A stretch of 55,412 bases of DNA from DASTSN01 sp035760665 (GTDB lineage Bacteria; Bacteroidota; Bacteroidia; Chitinophagales; Chitinophagaceae): NCBI GenBank assembly GCA_035760665.1, contig DASTSN010000007.1, forward strand, positions 1 to 55,412, written 5' to 3'. Made by a program: the position numbers and the translations under genes. Position 1 is the stretch's first letter; each line of letters begins with the position of its first letter. Below, piece by piece: positions 9,329 to 19,648 of the stretch. The notes under the pieces are model-generated. The model ran no database searches. It was not told the origin of the DNA and saw only the letters and a program-made list of their open reading frames with translations.

Positions 9329-10864
9329 ATGACGGAAAAAATTCTTATTCTCGACTTTGGCTCGCAATACACTCAATTGATTGCCAGGGCAGTAAGAGAA
9401 GTTAACGTATACTGCGAAATTATTCCCTACAACAAACCTTTTACTTTCGAACCCGGTCTGAAAGGTATTATCCTGAGCGGATCGCCATTTTCTGTAAACG
9501 ATGAAAATGCGCCAGAGGTACATGTGGAAAGTTTTATCAGCCAGGTGCCGGTGTTAGGTATTTGCTATGGGGCCCAGCTAACGGCAAAGCGGTTTGGGGG
9601 AAAAGTGGAAAAAAGTAACAAACGTGAATATGGCAGGGCTCTCTTGCAGAAAGCAAAAGAAGATGTTTTACTGAAAAATGTTTCGGCAGTTAGCCAGGTA
9701 TGGATGAGCCATGGGGATACCATCCTGGAACTCCCGGACGATTTTGAACTATTGGCGCAAACCGAAAGTATACCGGTGGCTGCCTTCAAAAAAATGAATG
9801 CTGCTGTTAAGCCGTTGTACGGGTTACAATTTCACCCGGAGGTCTACCATTCCATCGAAGGAAAAAAAATACTCCAGAATTTTCTCTTAAATGTATGCGG
9901 CTGCAGTCAGGACTGGACACCTGCCCATTTTATTACAGATACGGTAGCCTCGCTTAAAAAGCAGATTGGTGACCGGAAAGTGATTATGGCACTAAGCGGA
10001 GGAGTAGATTCTACCGTTGCCGCCACATTGATTCACAGAGCCATTGGCAAAAATCTTTATGGCATCTTTGTTGATAACGGTGTTTTGCGAAAAAACGAAT
10101 TTCAAAACGTGCTGGCGACTTATGCAAAACTGGGCTTAAATGTGAAGGGCATTGACGCACGTCAGCGATTTTATAACGAACTGGCCGGCAAAACCGATCC
10201 CGAGGTAAAAAGAAAAACCATTGGCCGCCTGTTTATCGAAATTTTCCAGGAAGAAGCTGCAGCAATACAAGACATTGGATTACTCGGCCAGGGAACTATT
10301 TACCCGGACGTAATTGAGAGCGTTTCCGTACATGGTCCTTCCGTCACTATAAAATCTCACCACAATGTTGGCGGACTACCGGAAAAAATGCACCTGCAGT
10401 TAGTTGAACCGCTCCGGTATTTGTTCAAGGATGAAGTGCGAAAAGTTGGTCGCGAGCTGGGTATCCCCGACGAAATGATTGACCGGCATCCTTTCCCCGG
10501 CCCAGGTTTAGCCATCCGCATACTGGGCGAGATTACAGAAGAAAAGGTACGGTTGTTGCAGGAAGCAGATGATTTGTATATCAAAGGGCTGCGCAACCAC
10601 CACTTGTATGCAACTGTATGGCAGGCTGGCGCTATCTTGTTACCAGTAAAAAGTGTGGGCGTGATGGGCGATGAGCGAACCTACGAATATACCGTAGCGT
10701 TACGGGCAGTAACCAGCGTGGATGGTATGACGGCGGACTGGGCGCATCTTCCGTATGATTTCCTGGCCAATATTTCGAATGAAATCATTAACCAGGTAAA
10801 AGGGATCAACAGAGTGGTATACGATATCAGCAGCAAACCGCCAGCTACGATTGAATGGGAATAA
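9329..10864 (+). CDS. guaA: GMP synthase (glutamine-hydrolysing)
   Basis: The 511-residue protein has the full two-domain layout. The class I glutamine amidotransferase comes first (nucleophile Cys in G-I-C-Y-G-A-Q near residue 77, His-x-Glu in F-H-P-E-V near 171-174). Then come the ATP-pyrophosphatase domain with the PP-loop A-L-S-G-G-V-D-S-T and the C-terminal dimerisation domain ending in I-E-W-E. It converts XMP plus glutamine to GMP in the cytosol. A TACCTTCG element at 9314-9321 resembles the Bacteroidota -7 box (TAnnTTTG with one mismatch) and would give a very short leader. No purine riboswitch is recognisable upstream. Confidence 0.98.
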   Translation: MTEKILILDFGSQYTQLIARAVREVNVYCEIIPYNKPFTFEPGLKGIILSGSPFSVNDENAPEVHVESFISQVPVLGICYGAQLTAKRFGGKVEKSNKREYGRALLQKAKEDVLLKNVSAVSQVWMSHGDTILELPDDFELLAQTESIPVAAFKKMNAAVKPLYGLQFHPEVYHSIEGKKILQNFLLNVCGCSQDWTPAHFITDTVASLKKQIGDRKVIMALSGGVDSTVAATLIHRAIGKNLYGIFVDNGVLRKNEFQNVLATYAKLGLNVKGIDARQRFYNELAGKTDPEVKRKTIGRLFIEIFQEEAAAIQDIGLLGQGTIYPDVIESVSVHGPSVTIKSHHNVGGLPEKMHLQLVEPLRYLFKDEVRKVGRELGIPDEMIDRHPFPGPGLAIRILGEITEEKVRLLQEADDLYIKGLRNHHLYATVWQAGAILLPVKSVGVMGDERTYEYTVALRAVTSVDGMTADWAHLPYDFLANISNEIINQVKGINRVVYDISSKPPATIEWE

Positions 10865-10894
10865 ACGAAACTGCGAAAAGATTTCAAAAAAACA

Positions 10895-12091
10895 ATGAAC
10901 CGAATGAAACGTCTTTTTTGCCTGTTTACAGTTTACTTATTTTTTTTACCTGCCAATCAATCATTACTGGCACAAAATTCATTTACCACTCCTATTCACA
11001 AAGTAGCCATTTTTGCTCCCTTGTACCTGGATTCCGCATTTGATGCAACCAGTACTTATCGGTACGATGAAACATTTCCAAAATTCATAATTCCCGGACT
11101 GGAATTTTACGAAGGTGCCCAACTGGCCATCGATTCCCTGGCAAAAGAAAATATGCCGCTGGAAGTATTTATTTATGACACACGTTCTGCAAAACAAACA
11201 ATCAATCAGCAACTGGAAGAAGCCGTAAACAATCATGTTGAACTGATGCTGGCTTATTGCAGTGGGTCCAATCTGGGAACCCTTGCTTATACGGCCGCAT
11301 TAAAAAAAATCCCTTTTATTAATGTCAACCTACCTGTTGACGGCGGTGTTTATAATAACCCTTACTTCGTTATACTCAACCCGACGTTGAAAACTCATAT
11401 CGAAAGCATTTATCATTACATTCAAAAAAAATACCCAGTCAATGATATTATAGTTTTCAGGAAAAAAGGCCGGATGGAAAACCTGATTAAAAGTTATTTT
11501 GACGAAGCCGGTAAAAACACAGTCTCCGTCCCGTTAAAACTGCAGTACGTTGACCTGCCAGATAGTTTTACAACAGATATGCTGAAAGCAAAGCTAAATG
11601 GTAGCCTCCACAACCTATGCATTGCAGGTAGCCTGGATGAAAATTTCGGAAAACGACTGGCGCAAAAGCTAGCTCCCTTGACCAGGCAGTATCAAGTGGC
11701 TTTAATGGGTATGCCGACTTACGACAATCTTACCAAAGATTTCAGTAAGCCGGACTACAAAGGGCTTGAGATCATTTACAGCACGCCTTTTTATAACGAC
11801 AGAACGGATACCGTAAGCCAGCACATCACCAATTTTTTCAATACAAATTTGTATGCCCGCCCCAGCGACCTGGTGATGCGTGGTTACGAAACAACCTGGC
11901 GCTTTTCAAAACTGCTGGTAAAATACAAGGGAGATCTGGCCTCAAACCTGAGCCGTAAAGAATTCGACGTTTTTCATCAATTTGACATACAGCCTGTCAT
12001 CAACAAAAAAAACATGACACTGGATTATTTTGAAAACCAAAAACTCTATTTCGTAAAATGGCTTGATGGAACAGTCAAAACTGTTGAGTAA
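10895..12091 (+). CDS. Periplasmic-binding-fold (type 1) lipid-free secreted protein
   Basis: The 398-residue protein has a cleavable-looking signal peptide (charged start, hydrophobic core, cut near L-L-A-Q). The mature part reads like the type 1 periplasmic binding fold of amino-acid ABC-type receptors: a V-A-I-F-A-P-L-Y-L-D start, then a segment on a large pool of molecules, and later repeated alpha/beta units. No ABC permease or ATPase gene is adjacent, so it is probably a stand-alone binding-fold protein rather than a transporter component. An internal Met three codons later (10904) is an equally good start. It follows guaA by 30 bp on the same strand and may be read through from it. Confidence 0.7.
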   Translation: MNRMKRLFCLFTVYLFFLPANQSLLAQNSFTTPIHKVAIFAPLYLDSAFDATSTYRYDETFPKFIIPGLEFYEGAQLAIDSLAKENMPLEVFIYDTRSAKQTINQQLEEAVNNHVELMLAYCSGSNLGTLAYTAALKKIPFINVNLPVDGGVYNNPYFVILNPTLKTHIESIYHYIQKKYPVNDIIVFRKKGRMENLIKSYFDEAGKNTVSVPLKLQYVDLPDSFTTDMLKAKLNGSLHNLCIAGSLDENFGKRLAQKLAPLTRQYQVALMGMPTYDNLTKDFSKPDYKGLEIIYSTPFYNDRTDTVSQHITNFFNTNLYARPSDLVMRGYETTWRFSKLLVKYKGDLASNLSRKEFDVFHQFDIQPVINKKNMTLDYFENQKLYFVKWLDGTVKTVE

Positions 12092-12233
12092 TCCGTATTA
12101 TAAAATATGAAACTACCAGTCATCATTTAGTCGCCAGTCAGCTACTCTGCTAAACAAGTTTAAAGAAAAGCTGTTTTCCAATATTGACCAGAGAGTTTAC
12201 ATTCACTTTGTCAAATTGCATGAATTCAATCAA

Positions 12234-14705
12234 ATGAAGCTGGAGAAGACCCCAGGCTATGCTGTTATAAGGCAGTGGTTTGCTACCAACAAACTTTTAC
12301 CATTCCAGTTCCAGGAAGAAGCCTGGCAATACCTGGTTAATGGCGAAAGCGGCCTGGTAAACGCCCCGACAGGTTGCGGAAAAACATTCTCCATATTCTT
12401 AGGCTGTATTATTGATTTTATTAACCATCATCCCGAAACATACAAAACGAAAAAAAACAACGGACTACTGCTGTTGTGGATCACGCCGCTCCGGGCACTC
12501 GCAAAAGATATTGGCAGGGCCATGGAAGCCGTTATTGAAGGACTTGGGATGAGCTGGAAAATTGGTATTCGAAACGGGGATACATCTACCACTGAACGGC
12601 AGCAGCAAAAAAAACAAATGCCGGAAGTGCTGATCATTACTCCGGAAAGCCTGCACCTATTACTGGCGCAAAAAGGATACCCCGCAATCTTCAGCTCCCT
12701 AAATACAATTGCAGTAGATGAGTGGCACGAATTATTGGGCAGTAAACGTGGCGTGCAGGTAGAACTGGCCATTGCAAGAATTATTCATTGCCAGAAGGCC
12801 ACTGCTGTAAAAACTGCAAGCGTATGGGGTATCAGCGCTACAATTGGTAATCTAAGCGAAGCTAAAGAAGTATTGCTATCGCCACTGCACAAAACCGGGG
12901 TAATCATTCAAGCCGATTTGAACAAAAAAACAGCAGTTAAATCCATCATACCCGATGAAATTGAAAAATATCCCTGGGCAGGCCATCTGGGTATCAAACT
13001 GGCCCATAAACTTATCCCCATCATAAACCAAAGCAGAACAACGCTCATTTTCATCAATACAAGGGGGATGAGCGAATTATGGTACCAAAAATTACTAACC
13101 GTTGCACCCGACCTTGCAGGCGCTATTGCATTGCACCATGGCAGTATTGAACCGGCTTTGCGGCTTTGGGTGGAAGATGCTTTACACAGCGGTACATTAA
13201 AAGCTGTGGTTTGTACGGCAAGTCTTGACCTGGGTGTGGATTTTCGCCCGGTAGAAACCGTCATACAAGTAGGCTCTCCCAAAGGTGTGGCCCGGTTCCT
13301 GCAGCGGGCTGGCCGCAGCGGGCATAAGCCAGGCGATGTTAGCAAAATTTTTTTCCTACCAACTCATTCACTGGAGCTAATGGAGGCCGCAGCCTTAAAA
13401 GCCGCCATTGAAGAAAAAGAAATTGAAAGTCGTGAGCCGATGCTGCTGTGTTTCGATGTACTGATACAATACCTCTGCACACTGGCCATCTCGGAAGGAT
13501 TTGTGCCGGATCAAATAGTACATGAAATTCGCTCCACTTACTGCTACCGCGATATGACTGATGATGAATGGCAGCAAATTCTGCAGCATATTACCATTGG
13601 GGGCACAGCGCTACAGCAATATGATGAATATAAAAAAGTGGAAATCAGTGATGGGATTTATAAAATTACCAGCCGCAAAATAGCCATGCGCCATCGTATG
13701 CACATTGGCACCATCGTTAGCGATGCCATGTTGAAAGTGAAAATGATATCAGGTGGTTTTGTTGGTATGATTGAAGAATGGTTTATCAGCCGTCTTGACC
13801 CCGGTGATGTGTTCACCCTGGCAGGAAGAAACCTTGAACTGATCGGCATAAAGGACATGACCGTACTAGTGAGGAAATCAGCTGCGAAAAAATCAATTGT
13901 TCCTTCCTGGATGGGTGGCCGCATGAGCCTTACTGCGAACCTGGGTCATGTACTCAGAAATACCTTCAACAAGGTGCTGACTAATGAAGACAGTCCTGAA
14001 CTGCAAAGTCTTCACTCTTTATTTGAATTACAGCAGCAGCTGTCACACGTTCCCCGCAATAACGAATTGCTGATTGAACAAATTGAAACCAAAGATGGCT
14101 TCCACTTGCTGGTGTATCCCTTCGAAGGCCGCCAGGTGCATGAAGCCATGAGTGCTATTCTGGCCCATCGCATCGGGCAAATCATCCCGCTAACGTTTTC
14201 TATTTCCATGAACGATTATGGTTTCGAACTACTGTGTGATCAGCCCATTCCTGTTGATGATACAAACGCTAACGACTTATTTACTACAGACAACTTACTC
14301 TCGGATATCCAAAAAAGTGTGAACAGTACCGAAATGGCCCGCAGGAAATTTCGTGACATTGCTGTTATAGGCGGGCTGATTTTCCAGGGCATGCCGGGTG
14401 AAAAGAAAAAAGCAAGACATCTGCAGTCTTCTGCATCATTGCTTTTTAATGTATTCACCGAGTATGAGCCCGGAAATCTTTTATTAAAACAAGCCTATCA
14501 TGAAGTGCTGGAGCAGCAAATGGAAGAAGTACGCTTACGCCAGGCAATGCAGCGCATACAAAACAGCAAAATTATTCTCCGCTTTCCCAAGCAGCTTACT
14601 CCATTATCCTTCCCCATTGTGGCAGATGGCCTGAACCGTAATAATGTTTCGACGGAAAAACTGGAAGACCGGGTGCGGCGCATGCAGGAACAACTGGCAA
14701 AATAA
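12234..14705 (+). CDS. Ligase-associated DNA damage response DEXH-box helicase (Lhr-like)
   Basis: This is a superfamily 2 helicase of about 823 residues. It has Walker A A-P-T-G-C-G-K-T, motif II D-E-W-H (so DEXH type), S-A-T-I-G motif III, a motif V region near D-L-G-V-D-F and motif VI Q-R-A-G-R-S-G. The large C-terminal part after the two RecA domains fits the Lhr core (winged-helix and beta-barrel domains). I chose the second Met (M-K-L-E-K-T-P-G-Y) because family members begin with a similar sequence; an ATG six codons upstream (12216) is possible. Bacteroidota usually encode it with PdeM, an exonuclease and an ATP-dependent ligase. Here PdeM follows directly, but the ligase and exonuclease are not adjacent. 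Confidence 0.9.
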   Translation: MKLEKTPGYAVIRQWFATNKLLPFQFQEEAWQYLVNGESGLVNAPTGCGKTFSIFLGCIIDFINHHPETYKTKKNNGLLLLWITPLRALAKDIGRAMEAVIEGLGMSWKIGIRNGDTSTTERQQQKKQMPEVLIITPESLHLLLAQKGYPAIFSSLNTIAVDEWHELLGSKRGVQVELAIARIIHCQKATAVKTASVWGISATIGNLSEAKEVLLSPLHKTGVIIQADLNKKTAVKSIIPDEIEKYPWAGHLGIKLAHKLIPIINQSRTTLIFINTRGMSELWYQKLLTVAPDLAGAIALHHGSIEPALRLWVEDALHSGTLKAVVCTASLDLGVDFRPVETVIQVGSPKGVARFLQRAGRSGHKPGDVSKIFFLPTHSLELMEAAALKAAIEEKEIESREPMLLCFDVLIQYLCTLAISEGFVPDQIVHEIRSTYCYRDMTDDEWQQILQHITIGGTALQQYDEYKKVEISDGIYKITSRKIAMRHRMHIGTIVSDAMLKVKMISGGFVGMIEEWFISRLDPGDVFTLAGRNLELIGIKDMTVLVRKSAAKKSIVPSWMGGRMSLTANLGHVLRNTFNKVLTNEDSPELQSLHSLFELQQQLSHVPRNNELLIEQIETKDGFHLLVYPFEGRQVHEAMSAILAHRIGQIIPLTFSISMNDYGFELLCDQPIPVDDTNANDLFTTDNLLSDIQKSVNSTEMARRKFRDIAVIGGLIFQGMPGEKKKARHLQSSASLLFNVFTEYEPGNLLLKQAYHEVLEQQMEEVRLRQAMQRIQNSKIILRFPKQLTPLSFPIVADGLNRNNVSTEKLEDRVRRMQEQLAK

Positions 14706-14779
14706 ACTATACTGATTGTTACACACAGTTTTCAACTCCTTCTGTCTTGCCAATTTTCCAATAGATTTGTCCCAGGAAT

Positions 14780-15445
14780 ATGAATAATTTAATATTACAT
14801 ACAATTGGGGATGAAAAACTGTGGTTGTCCGCCCACCGATGTATTTTCTGGGAACAGGAAAATATTCTCATAGTTTCCGACCTTCATCTAGGAAAAACGG
14901 GGCACTTCCGAAAAGAAGGTATTCCCGTACCGCAAAGCGTCTACAAAGAAGATTTACAAAGACTCGTAAGCCAGCTGCAACATTTTAAACCGGGCAAACT
15001 GTTAATTGTAGGCGATCTTTTTCATAGCCGTTTTAATAAAGAACTGGACTTGTTTAAAAAATGGCGTGCCGACTTCAGCCAACTGTCCATTCACCTGGTT
15101 AAAGGCAATCACGATATTTTGCATGACGACTGGTACCGGGAAGCTGGCATAACAACAAGTGAAGACGTGCTGAACATCCGGTCATTTTCATTTCGGCACG
15201 ACCTGCAAACAGTTGAAGAGGAACAACAGCCAACAATGTCCTACACGTTTTCGGGTCACATTCACCCCGGGATCAGCATCAGGGGGCTGGGTAAACAATC
15301 ACTGCGATTTCCCTGTTTTTATTTTGCAGAACGCTTTTGTGTGCTGCCGGCCTTCGGCCGCTTTACCGGGACTTATACAGTAGAACCCAAAAAAAAGGAA
15401 ACCGTTTTTGCTATTGTTGAAAACAAGATTGTACAAGTGCAATGA
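14780..15445 (+). CDS. pdeM: Ligase-associated DNA damage response endonuclease PdeM
   Basis: The 221-residue calcineurin-like metallophosphoesterase carries the metal-binding motifs S-D-L-H-L-G, G-D-L-F-H-S, G-N-H-D and G-H-I-H-P in order. PdeM is the nuclease partner of the Lhr-like helicase, usually with an ATP-dependent DNA ligase in a repair cluster. It starts 75 bp after the helicase stop. Its last four bases overlap the next gene's start (ATGA arrangement), which indicates an operon with the HDAC-family gene. Confidence 0.9.
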   Translation: MNNLILHTIGDEKLWLSAHRCIFWEQENILIVSDLHLGKTGHFRKEGIPVPQSVYKEDLQRLVSQLQHFKPGKLLIVGDLFHSRFNKELDLFKKWRADFSQLSIHLVKGNHDILHDDWYREAGITTSEDVLNIRSFSFRHDLQTVEEEQQPTMSYTFSGHIHPGISIRGLGKQSLRFPCFYFAERFCVLPAFGRFTGTYTVEPKKKETVFAIVENKIVQVQ

Positions 15446-16365
15446 ATGATGCCCCGTTTTTGAAAATTGCTTATGATCCAATATATGCACACCCGCTGCC
15501 CGAAGGGCATCGTTTTCCCATGCTGAAATATGAGTTGATTCCAGGCCAGCTATTATACGAGGGCACGATAGGGCCGGAAAATCTCTTTGCACCGCAGCCC
15601 TGTGAAGATGAAATTGTTTGCTGGACTCACAGTGAAGCTTATTTGAATAAACTTAAACAACAAACACTTTCGCCACAAGAGCAGCGGCGGATTGGATTTC
15701 CACAATCGCCCCAGTTAACACAAAGAGAACTGATCATAACACAGGGCACAATTGATTGTTGCCATTTTGCACTTCAAAATGGTGTGTCACTAAATATTGC
15801 CGGCGGCACCCACCATGCCTATGCCGATAAAGGTGAGGGCTTTTGCCTGCTGAATGATTTTGCCGTAGCGGCTAATTATTTATTGAAGAAAAATCTTGCA
15901 AAAAAAATCATCATTATAGACCTGGATGTACACCAGGGTAATGGTACAGCGAAGCTTTTTGAACAGGAAAAACGAGTCTTCACGTTCAGCATGCACGGTA
16001 AAAATAATTATCCCTTTCATAAAGAAACCAGTGATCTCGACATCCCGTTAGCGGACGGCACAGATGATACCGCATACCTAGGGTTGCTGGCTGAATCACT
16101 GCCAGCGATAATCGAAAAACTACAGCCAGATTTTGCTTTTTACTTGTCGGGTGTTGACATTCTGCATACGGATAAATTTGGTAAATTAAATGTAACACTG
16201 GAAGGTTGCAAACAAAGAGACGAGTTCGTATTGAACCTGTTACACAAAAATAAAATTCCTTGTACAGTAGCAATGGGAGGCGGCTACTCAGCCGATATAA
16301 AAATTATCACAGAGGCCCATTGCAATACCTTTCGCAGTGCAAAACAAATTTACGAACTGCATTAA
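15442..16365 (+). CDS. Histone deacetylase family hydrolase (AcuC/HDAC-like)
   Basis: The 307-residue protein has the arginase/deacetylase fold signatures: G-G-T-H-H-A near residue 118 (tandem catalytic His), the zinc-binding D-L-D-V-H-Q-G-N-G-T block near 156-165, and a later G-G-G-Y. In bacteria this family removes acetyl groups from proteins, polyamines or acetoin-pathway enzymes; the substrate cannot be told from sequence. Its start overlaps the pdeM stop by four bases, so the two are translationally coupled. Its stop overlaps by four bases the stop of the convergent DUF5916 gene. Confidence 0.9.
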   Translation: MNDAPFLKIAYDPIYAHPLPEGHRFPMLKYELIPGQLLYEGTIGPENLFAPQPCEDEIVCWTHSEAYLNKLKQQTLSPQEQRRIGFPQSPQLTQRELIITQGTIDCCHFALQNGVSLNIAGGTHHAYADKGEGFCLLNDFAVAANYLLKKNLAKKIIIIDLDVHQGNGTAKLFEQEKRVFTFSMHGKNNYPFHKETSDLDIPLADGTDDTAYLGLLAESLPAIIEKLQPDFAFYLSGVDILHTDKFGKLNVTLEGCKQRDEFVLNLLHKNKIPCTVAMGGGYSADIKIITEAHCNTFRSAKQIYELH

Positions 16366-18812
16366 TGCTTTTTACGAAACTGGTTATAGTCAAGAAAGTA
16401 AATAAATTTGACTGTAGCTTCATTCCCATGCAGCAACTCGAAGGTTTGCCTGAAATTATCTAAGTAATTATTGTAACGGCTTCCGTCCACATACTGGTTA
16501 TCACCGATCCGGTTTTTCCACCCGATAATTAGCCGGCTGCCTAAACGAAAATCCCAGGTTAGAAAGGCATCCAGGTTAAATACATTTACATTTTCATCGT
16601 TGTTCATGATAAACGGGCGGCTTTTTATTGACCCGTCAGTATTTACATCATAGAAACTGGTATACTTCACCTTGTTCCAGTAATGGCGTGCCCTTACAGT
16701 AAGGTTGATCCGTGAGGTAAAATTATAAATACCTGAAAGCACTGAAGTAACTGCCGTATTAGTGCGGAAGCCTACAATTGGATCGCCGTTCGTCTCACGG
16801 ATGAAAGCATAACCTAACTGGTTTCGTTCATCTGTGCGTACACCGCTCAAGTCAAGGGTGAACCGCTTGGTAAACCGGTAGCGAAGCCCCAGACTTACCT
16901 GGTAGTAAGTATTTTCAAATTTAGGAGCATGTGCCCAGACAAAATCATAACTAACAAAAGTCTTTTTCCTACTATCGGTGCTACCGGAAATTTCTGCAAT
17001 ATAATTGAACGGATACGAAAGATAACGGCCCGGTGTGCGTAATTCAAAATAATCATGTGCCGGCATTGGCGTTACAATCGAAGAAAGGCTGATGTCCCAG
17101 AAATTTTTGAATACCCATGATCCAACAGCAACTAAATCAAGTCTGCTGAATGCATACGGCTTGTAGGAATACAAGAGCCTTGGCTGAAAACTGTAGCTAT
17201 AGGTAAGAAATTTTTTTGTCGGTGTAAATTGTGTATATCCAATATTTCCCCGGTATAACACTTCATTGGGAGCTTCCAGGTAGCCCAGGTCCGTCGGATC
17301 GTACCGGTCGGACTCGATATTGTTCATCAGGTAATATTGCCAGTTGCCGCTAACCTTTCCATAACGCAGCATCGCATTAAAACCGTCGTATTGTTCACTG
17401 CCAAAGATTTTACTGTAGCGGGCTGCCCCGGTAAAAGCATGTACATTTTTTTTATCATAGAGTGCAACGTCGATACCTGTAACATTCGCATCCCTTTCAT
17501 TTCCATTCCGCATAACATTGGTATTCGTAAAAGTTACGTAGGATCGTCCGCGCAATGCCTGATCCAGCACCAGGATATTATAGTTAGTAAGTGGAGCGGT
17601 CTCAAACCGTTCATCTTTTTCCGTTAGTTTATTCTGAATTATTGCATACATCGGCGCTGTAACAGCGTTAAAAAAACCAACGCCAAGCTTTCGCCTGGTG
17701 CGGCCCGAAATCTTTATGGCGTTATAAAGTTGCGTAACAGAGGGATTTTTGACAATGGTAAGGTTAGGGCTGGCACTCACAGAGTCTTTCACCGTATAAT
17801 AACCCGGAGGTACGGCTCCCACACGCCTTGAATAAAACAGCCCTGCCTTATTAAACAGCTCCGTACCTTCAGTAAAAAATGGCCTGTTTTCCTGGAATTT
17901 TACCTCAAATGGTGAAAGATTATTGATGATATCATCAGAAACCACCTGACCATAATCAGGAATTAAAGTTGCATCCAGTGTAAAACTTTCATTAATTCCA
18001 TACTTAACATCCATGCCGCCATTATGAAGCCAGGTATGGGTGTAGCCACCATCTTCTGGCAGCGATTGGTAACCAGTGGTGATGTAAGGGGAAAAACTCA
18101 GTCGCAACGGCGGCGTGATATGTTCCAGGTTTTGCAGCAATCCAAACTGGTTAACAAATCCGTTAACATGTGGATCAACAGGACTCCAGAACGTTGTCTC
18201 ATTATTACGGCGGGTTGACCGCAGCAGTTGCATACCCCAATCCTGTTCATCCTTTTTGGAAAAACGTAAAGAAATGTAGGGTATCCGCATTTCCACCACC
18301 CAGCCATCCTTTTTAATTCCTACGTTACTACTCCATACGGCATCCCATGTTTTATCACCATACTCGCCGTAATCAAGCGTCATATTTGGCCCCAGCCTGG
18401 CATCACTTTGCACATTGGCAGCCGTAACGGTAAACTGGAATCCATTCTGGTGATCGTTGTAGGTATCTAAAAAAACAGAAAAATAATCGACATCCTGGCG
18501 GAGTTCTCCATCCCTCGCCGTAAGCTGATGGCGAATTAAAGATGGATCATCATATAAATAGGCCCCGACATAAATAGCCCTGTCATCATATAAAATTCGT
18601 ACTTCTGTTTTTTGAGAGGCAGGTTTTCCAAAATCAGGGAAATTTTGAATAAATTCCTTGGCTACAGGCGCTGTCAGCCAGCAAGAATCAGCCAGGTCAC
18701 CGTCAATTTTCGGCGCATGGTCTGTACGTTTCGCCATCAATACTTTAGGCTGGGAAAAACTAACAGTAACGGCCAGTAAAAAAGGTAAAAGGACTAACCT
18801 TTTTTCTCTCAT
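16362..18812 (-). CDS. DUF5916 outer-membrane protein with N-terminal CBM9-like domain
   Basis: The 816-residue protein has a signal peptide (cleavage near F-S-Q). An N-terminal beta-sandwich resembles carbohydrate-binding module family 9 (about residues 30-200, with K-I-D-G-D-L-A-D-S-C-W). The long C-terminal part alternates short hydrophobic/aromatic beta strands, as expected for a barrel of the DUF5916 family. Members are common in Bacteroidota outer membranes and have no proven substrate. No SusC/SusD or polysaccharide genes are nearby. The gene is monocistronic and convergent with the HDAC gene, overlapping its stop. Confidence 0.85.
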   Translation of the reverse strand: MREKRLVLLPFLLAVTVSFSQPKVLMAKRTDHAPKIDGDLADSCWLTAPVAKEFIQNFPDFGKPASQKTEVRILYDDRAIYVGAYLYDDPSLIRHQLTARDGELRQDVDYFSVFLDTYNDHQNGFQFTVTAANVQSDARLGPNMTLDYGEYGDKTWDAVWSSNVGIKKDGWVVEMRIPYISLRFSKKDEQDWGMQLLRSTRRNNETTFWSPVDPHVNGFVNQFGLLQNLEHITPPLRLSFSPYITTGYQSLPEDGGYTHTWLHNGGMDVKYGINESFTLDATLIPDYGQVVSDDIINNLSPFEVKFQENRPFFTEGTELFNKAGLFYSRRVGAVPPGYYTVKDSVSASPNLTIVKNPSVTQLYNAIKISGRTRRKLGVGFFNAVTAPMYAIIQNKLTEKDERFETAPLTNYNILVLDQALRGRSYVTFTNTNVMRNGNERDANVTGIDVALYDKKNVHAFTGAARYSKIFGSEQYDGFNAMLRYGKVSGNWQYYLMNNIESDRYDPTDLGYLEAPNEVLYRGNIGYTQFTPTKKFLTYSYSFQPRLLYSYKPYAFSRLDLVAVGSWVFKNFWDISLSSIVTPMPAHDYFELRTPGRYLSYPFNYIAEISGSTDSRKKTFVSYDFVWAHAPKFENTYYQVSLGLRYRFTKRFTLDLSGVRTDERNQLGYAFIRETNGDPIVGFRTNTAVTSVLSGIYNFTSRINLTVRARHYWNKVKYTSFYDVNTDGSIKSRPFIMNNDENVNVFNLDAFLTWDFRLGSRLIIGWKNRIGDNQYVDGSRYNNYLDNFRQTFELLHGNEATVKFIYFLDYNQFRKKH

Positions 18813-18898
18813 GCAATGGGTTTAATCCTTTCAAATATAAAGTTTTTTGGCACGAAAGTTTATCCACCACACAATAAACTTTTTCCAAACCGCTAGTG

Positions 18899-19648
18899 TT
18901 AATTCATCTTCTTTTTTAATGAACTTACCTGGCTCTGAAGATTATTCACAATGGAGGCCAGTTGGTTGACATCCCAGTTTTGCTGCTGGTTAGCTTTCGT
19001 TATCACCATCCGGGCTTGCCACAACTCAATGATGTCTTCTTTATCAATACTGTAAGGCTGGTAAAGGGGATTGTCGCTGACCAGCGTAAACTTGTTCTTT
19101 GAGCGATTGCTCCGCAACACTCTTTTGTACACGATTCCTTCGTTTCTGGAGACCACAATATATGTATTATTATTTTTAACATCATCCGGGTGTTCTGCTT
19201 TTTCACATACAATCACCGAGCCGCTGGGGGTGGGTAGCATGGAGTCGCCCACAATTTCAAAAGCCCGGTAATCGCCACCGGAAAGCATAGGTAGTGTAAA
19301 AGTGTTGAGCTCGTCTATAAATTCAGGATCTGCATAGCCGGCAAGGTAGCCTGCCGCAGCCTTCACGGGAACAAATGAAATATCACTTCTGCCAGATGCC
19401 ATTTTCTGGGCACGGCGTTTGGCCAGGTAATTACCCTTGTTATCGGACAAATCTTTGCGCAGGATTTCATCAAGCGTTAATTTAAATATATCACACACCA
19501 CTTCCAAAACATCTATGCGCGGCTCAGCCCTTTCCTCTTCGTAAGCGCCGAGCAACGATCGTTTGATCCGGAGTTTCTGGGCAAATTCTTCCTGCGTCCA
19601 TCCACGTAATTTACGCAGGTATTTCATATTCTTATTGGCAAATGACAT
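18899..19648 (-). CDS. XRE-family transcriptional regulator with S24 (LexA/CI-like) peptidase domain
   Basis: The 249-residue protein starts at M-S-F-A-N-K. A Met eight codons upstream is in frame but sits inside the repeats described below. The helix-turn-helix occupies about residues 5-60 (R-G-W-T-Q-E-E-F-A-Q-K-L). The S24 domain has the catalytic Ser in G-D-S-M-L-P-T and a Lys in the K-R-V-L strand. Family members repress their own promoter and self-cleave when RecA filaments form, or act only as dimerising repressors. Directly upstream lie two exact 12-bp direct repeats and an inverted pair (19641-19693), a plausible autoregulatory operator. It is not associated with a visible prophage. 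Confidence 0.9.
   Translation of the reverse strand: MSFANKNMKYLRKLRGWTQEEFAQKLRIKRSLLGAYEEERAEPRIDVLEVVCDIFKLTLDEILRKDLSDNKGNYLAKRRAQKMASGRSDISFVPVKAAAGYLAGYADPEFIDELNTFTLPMLSGGDYRAFEIVGDSMLPTPSGSVIVCEKAEHPDDVKNNNTYIVVSRNEGIVYKRVLRSNRSKNKFTLVSDNPLYQPYSIDKEDIIELWQARMVITKANQQQNWDVNQLASIVNNLQSQVSSLKKKMN

Noticed and set aside
10895..12091. ABC transporter operon around the binding-fold protein
   Set aside because: No permease or ATPase gene is adjacent, so it is called a stand-alone binding-fold protein.
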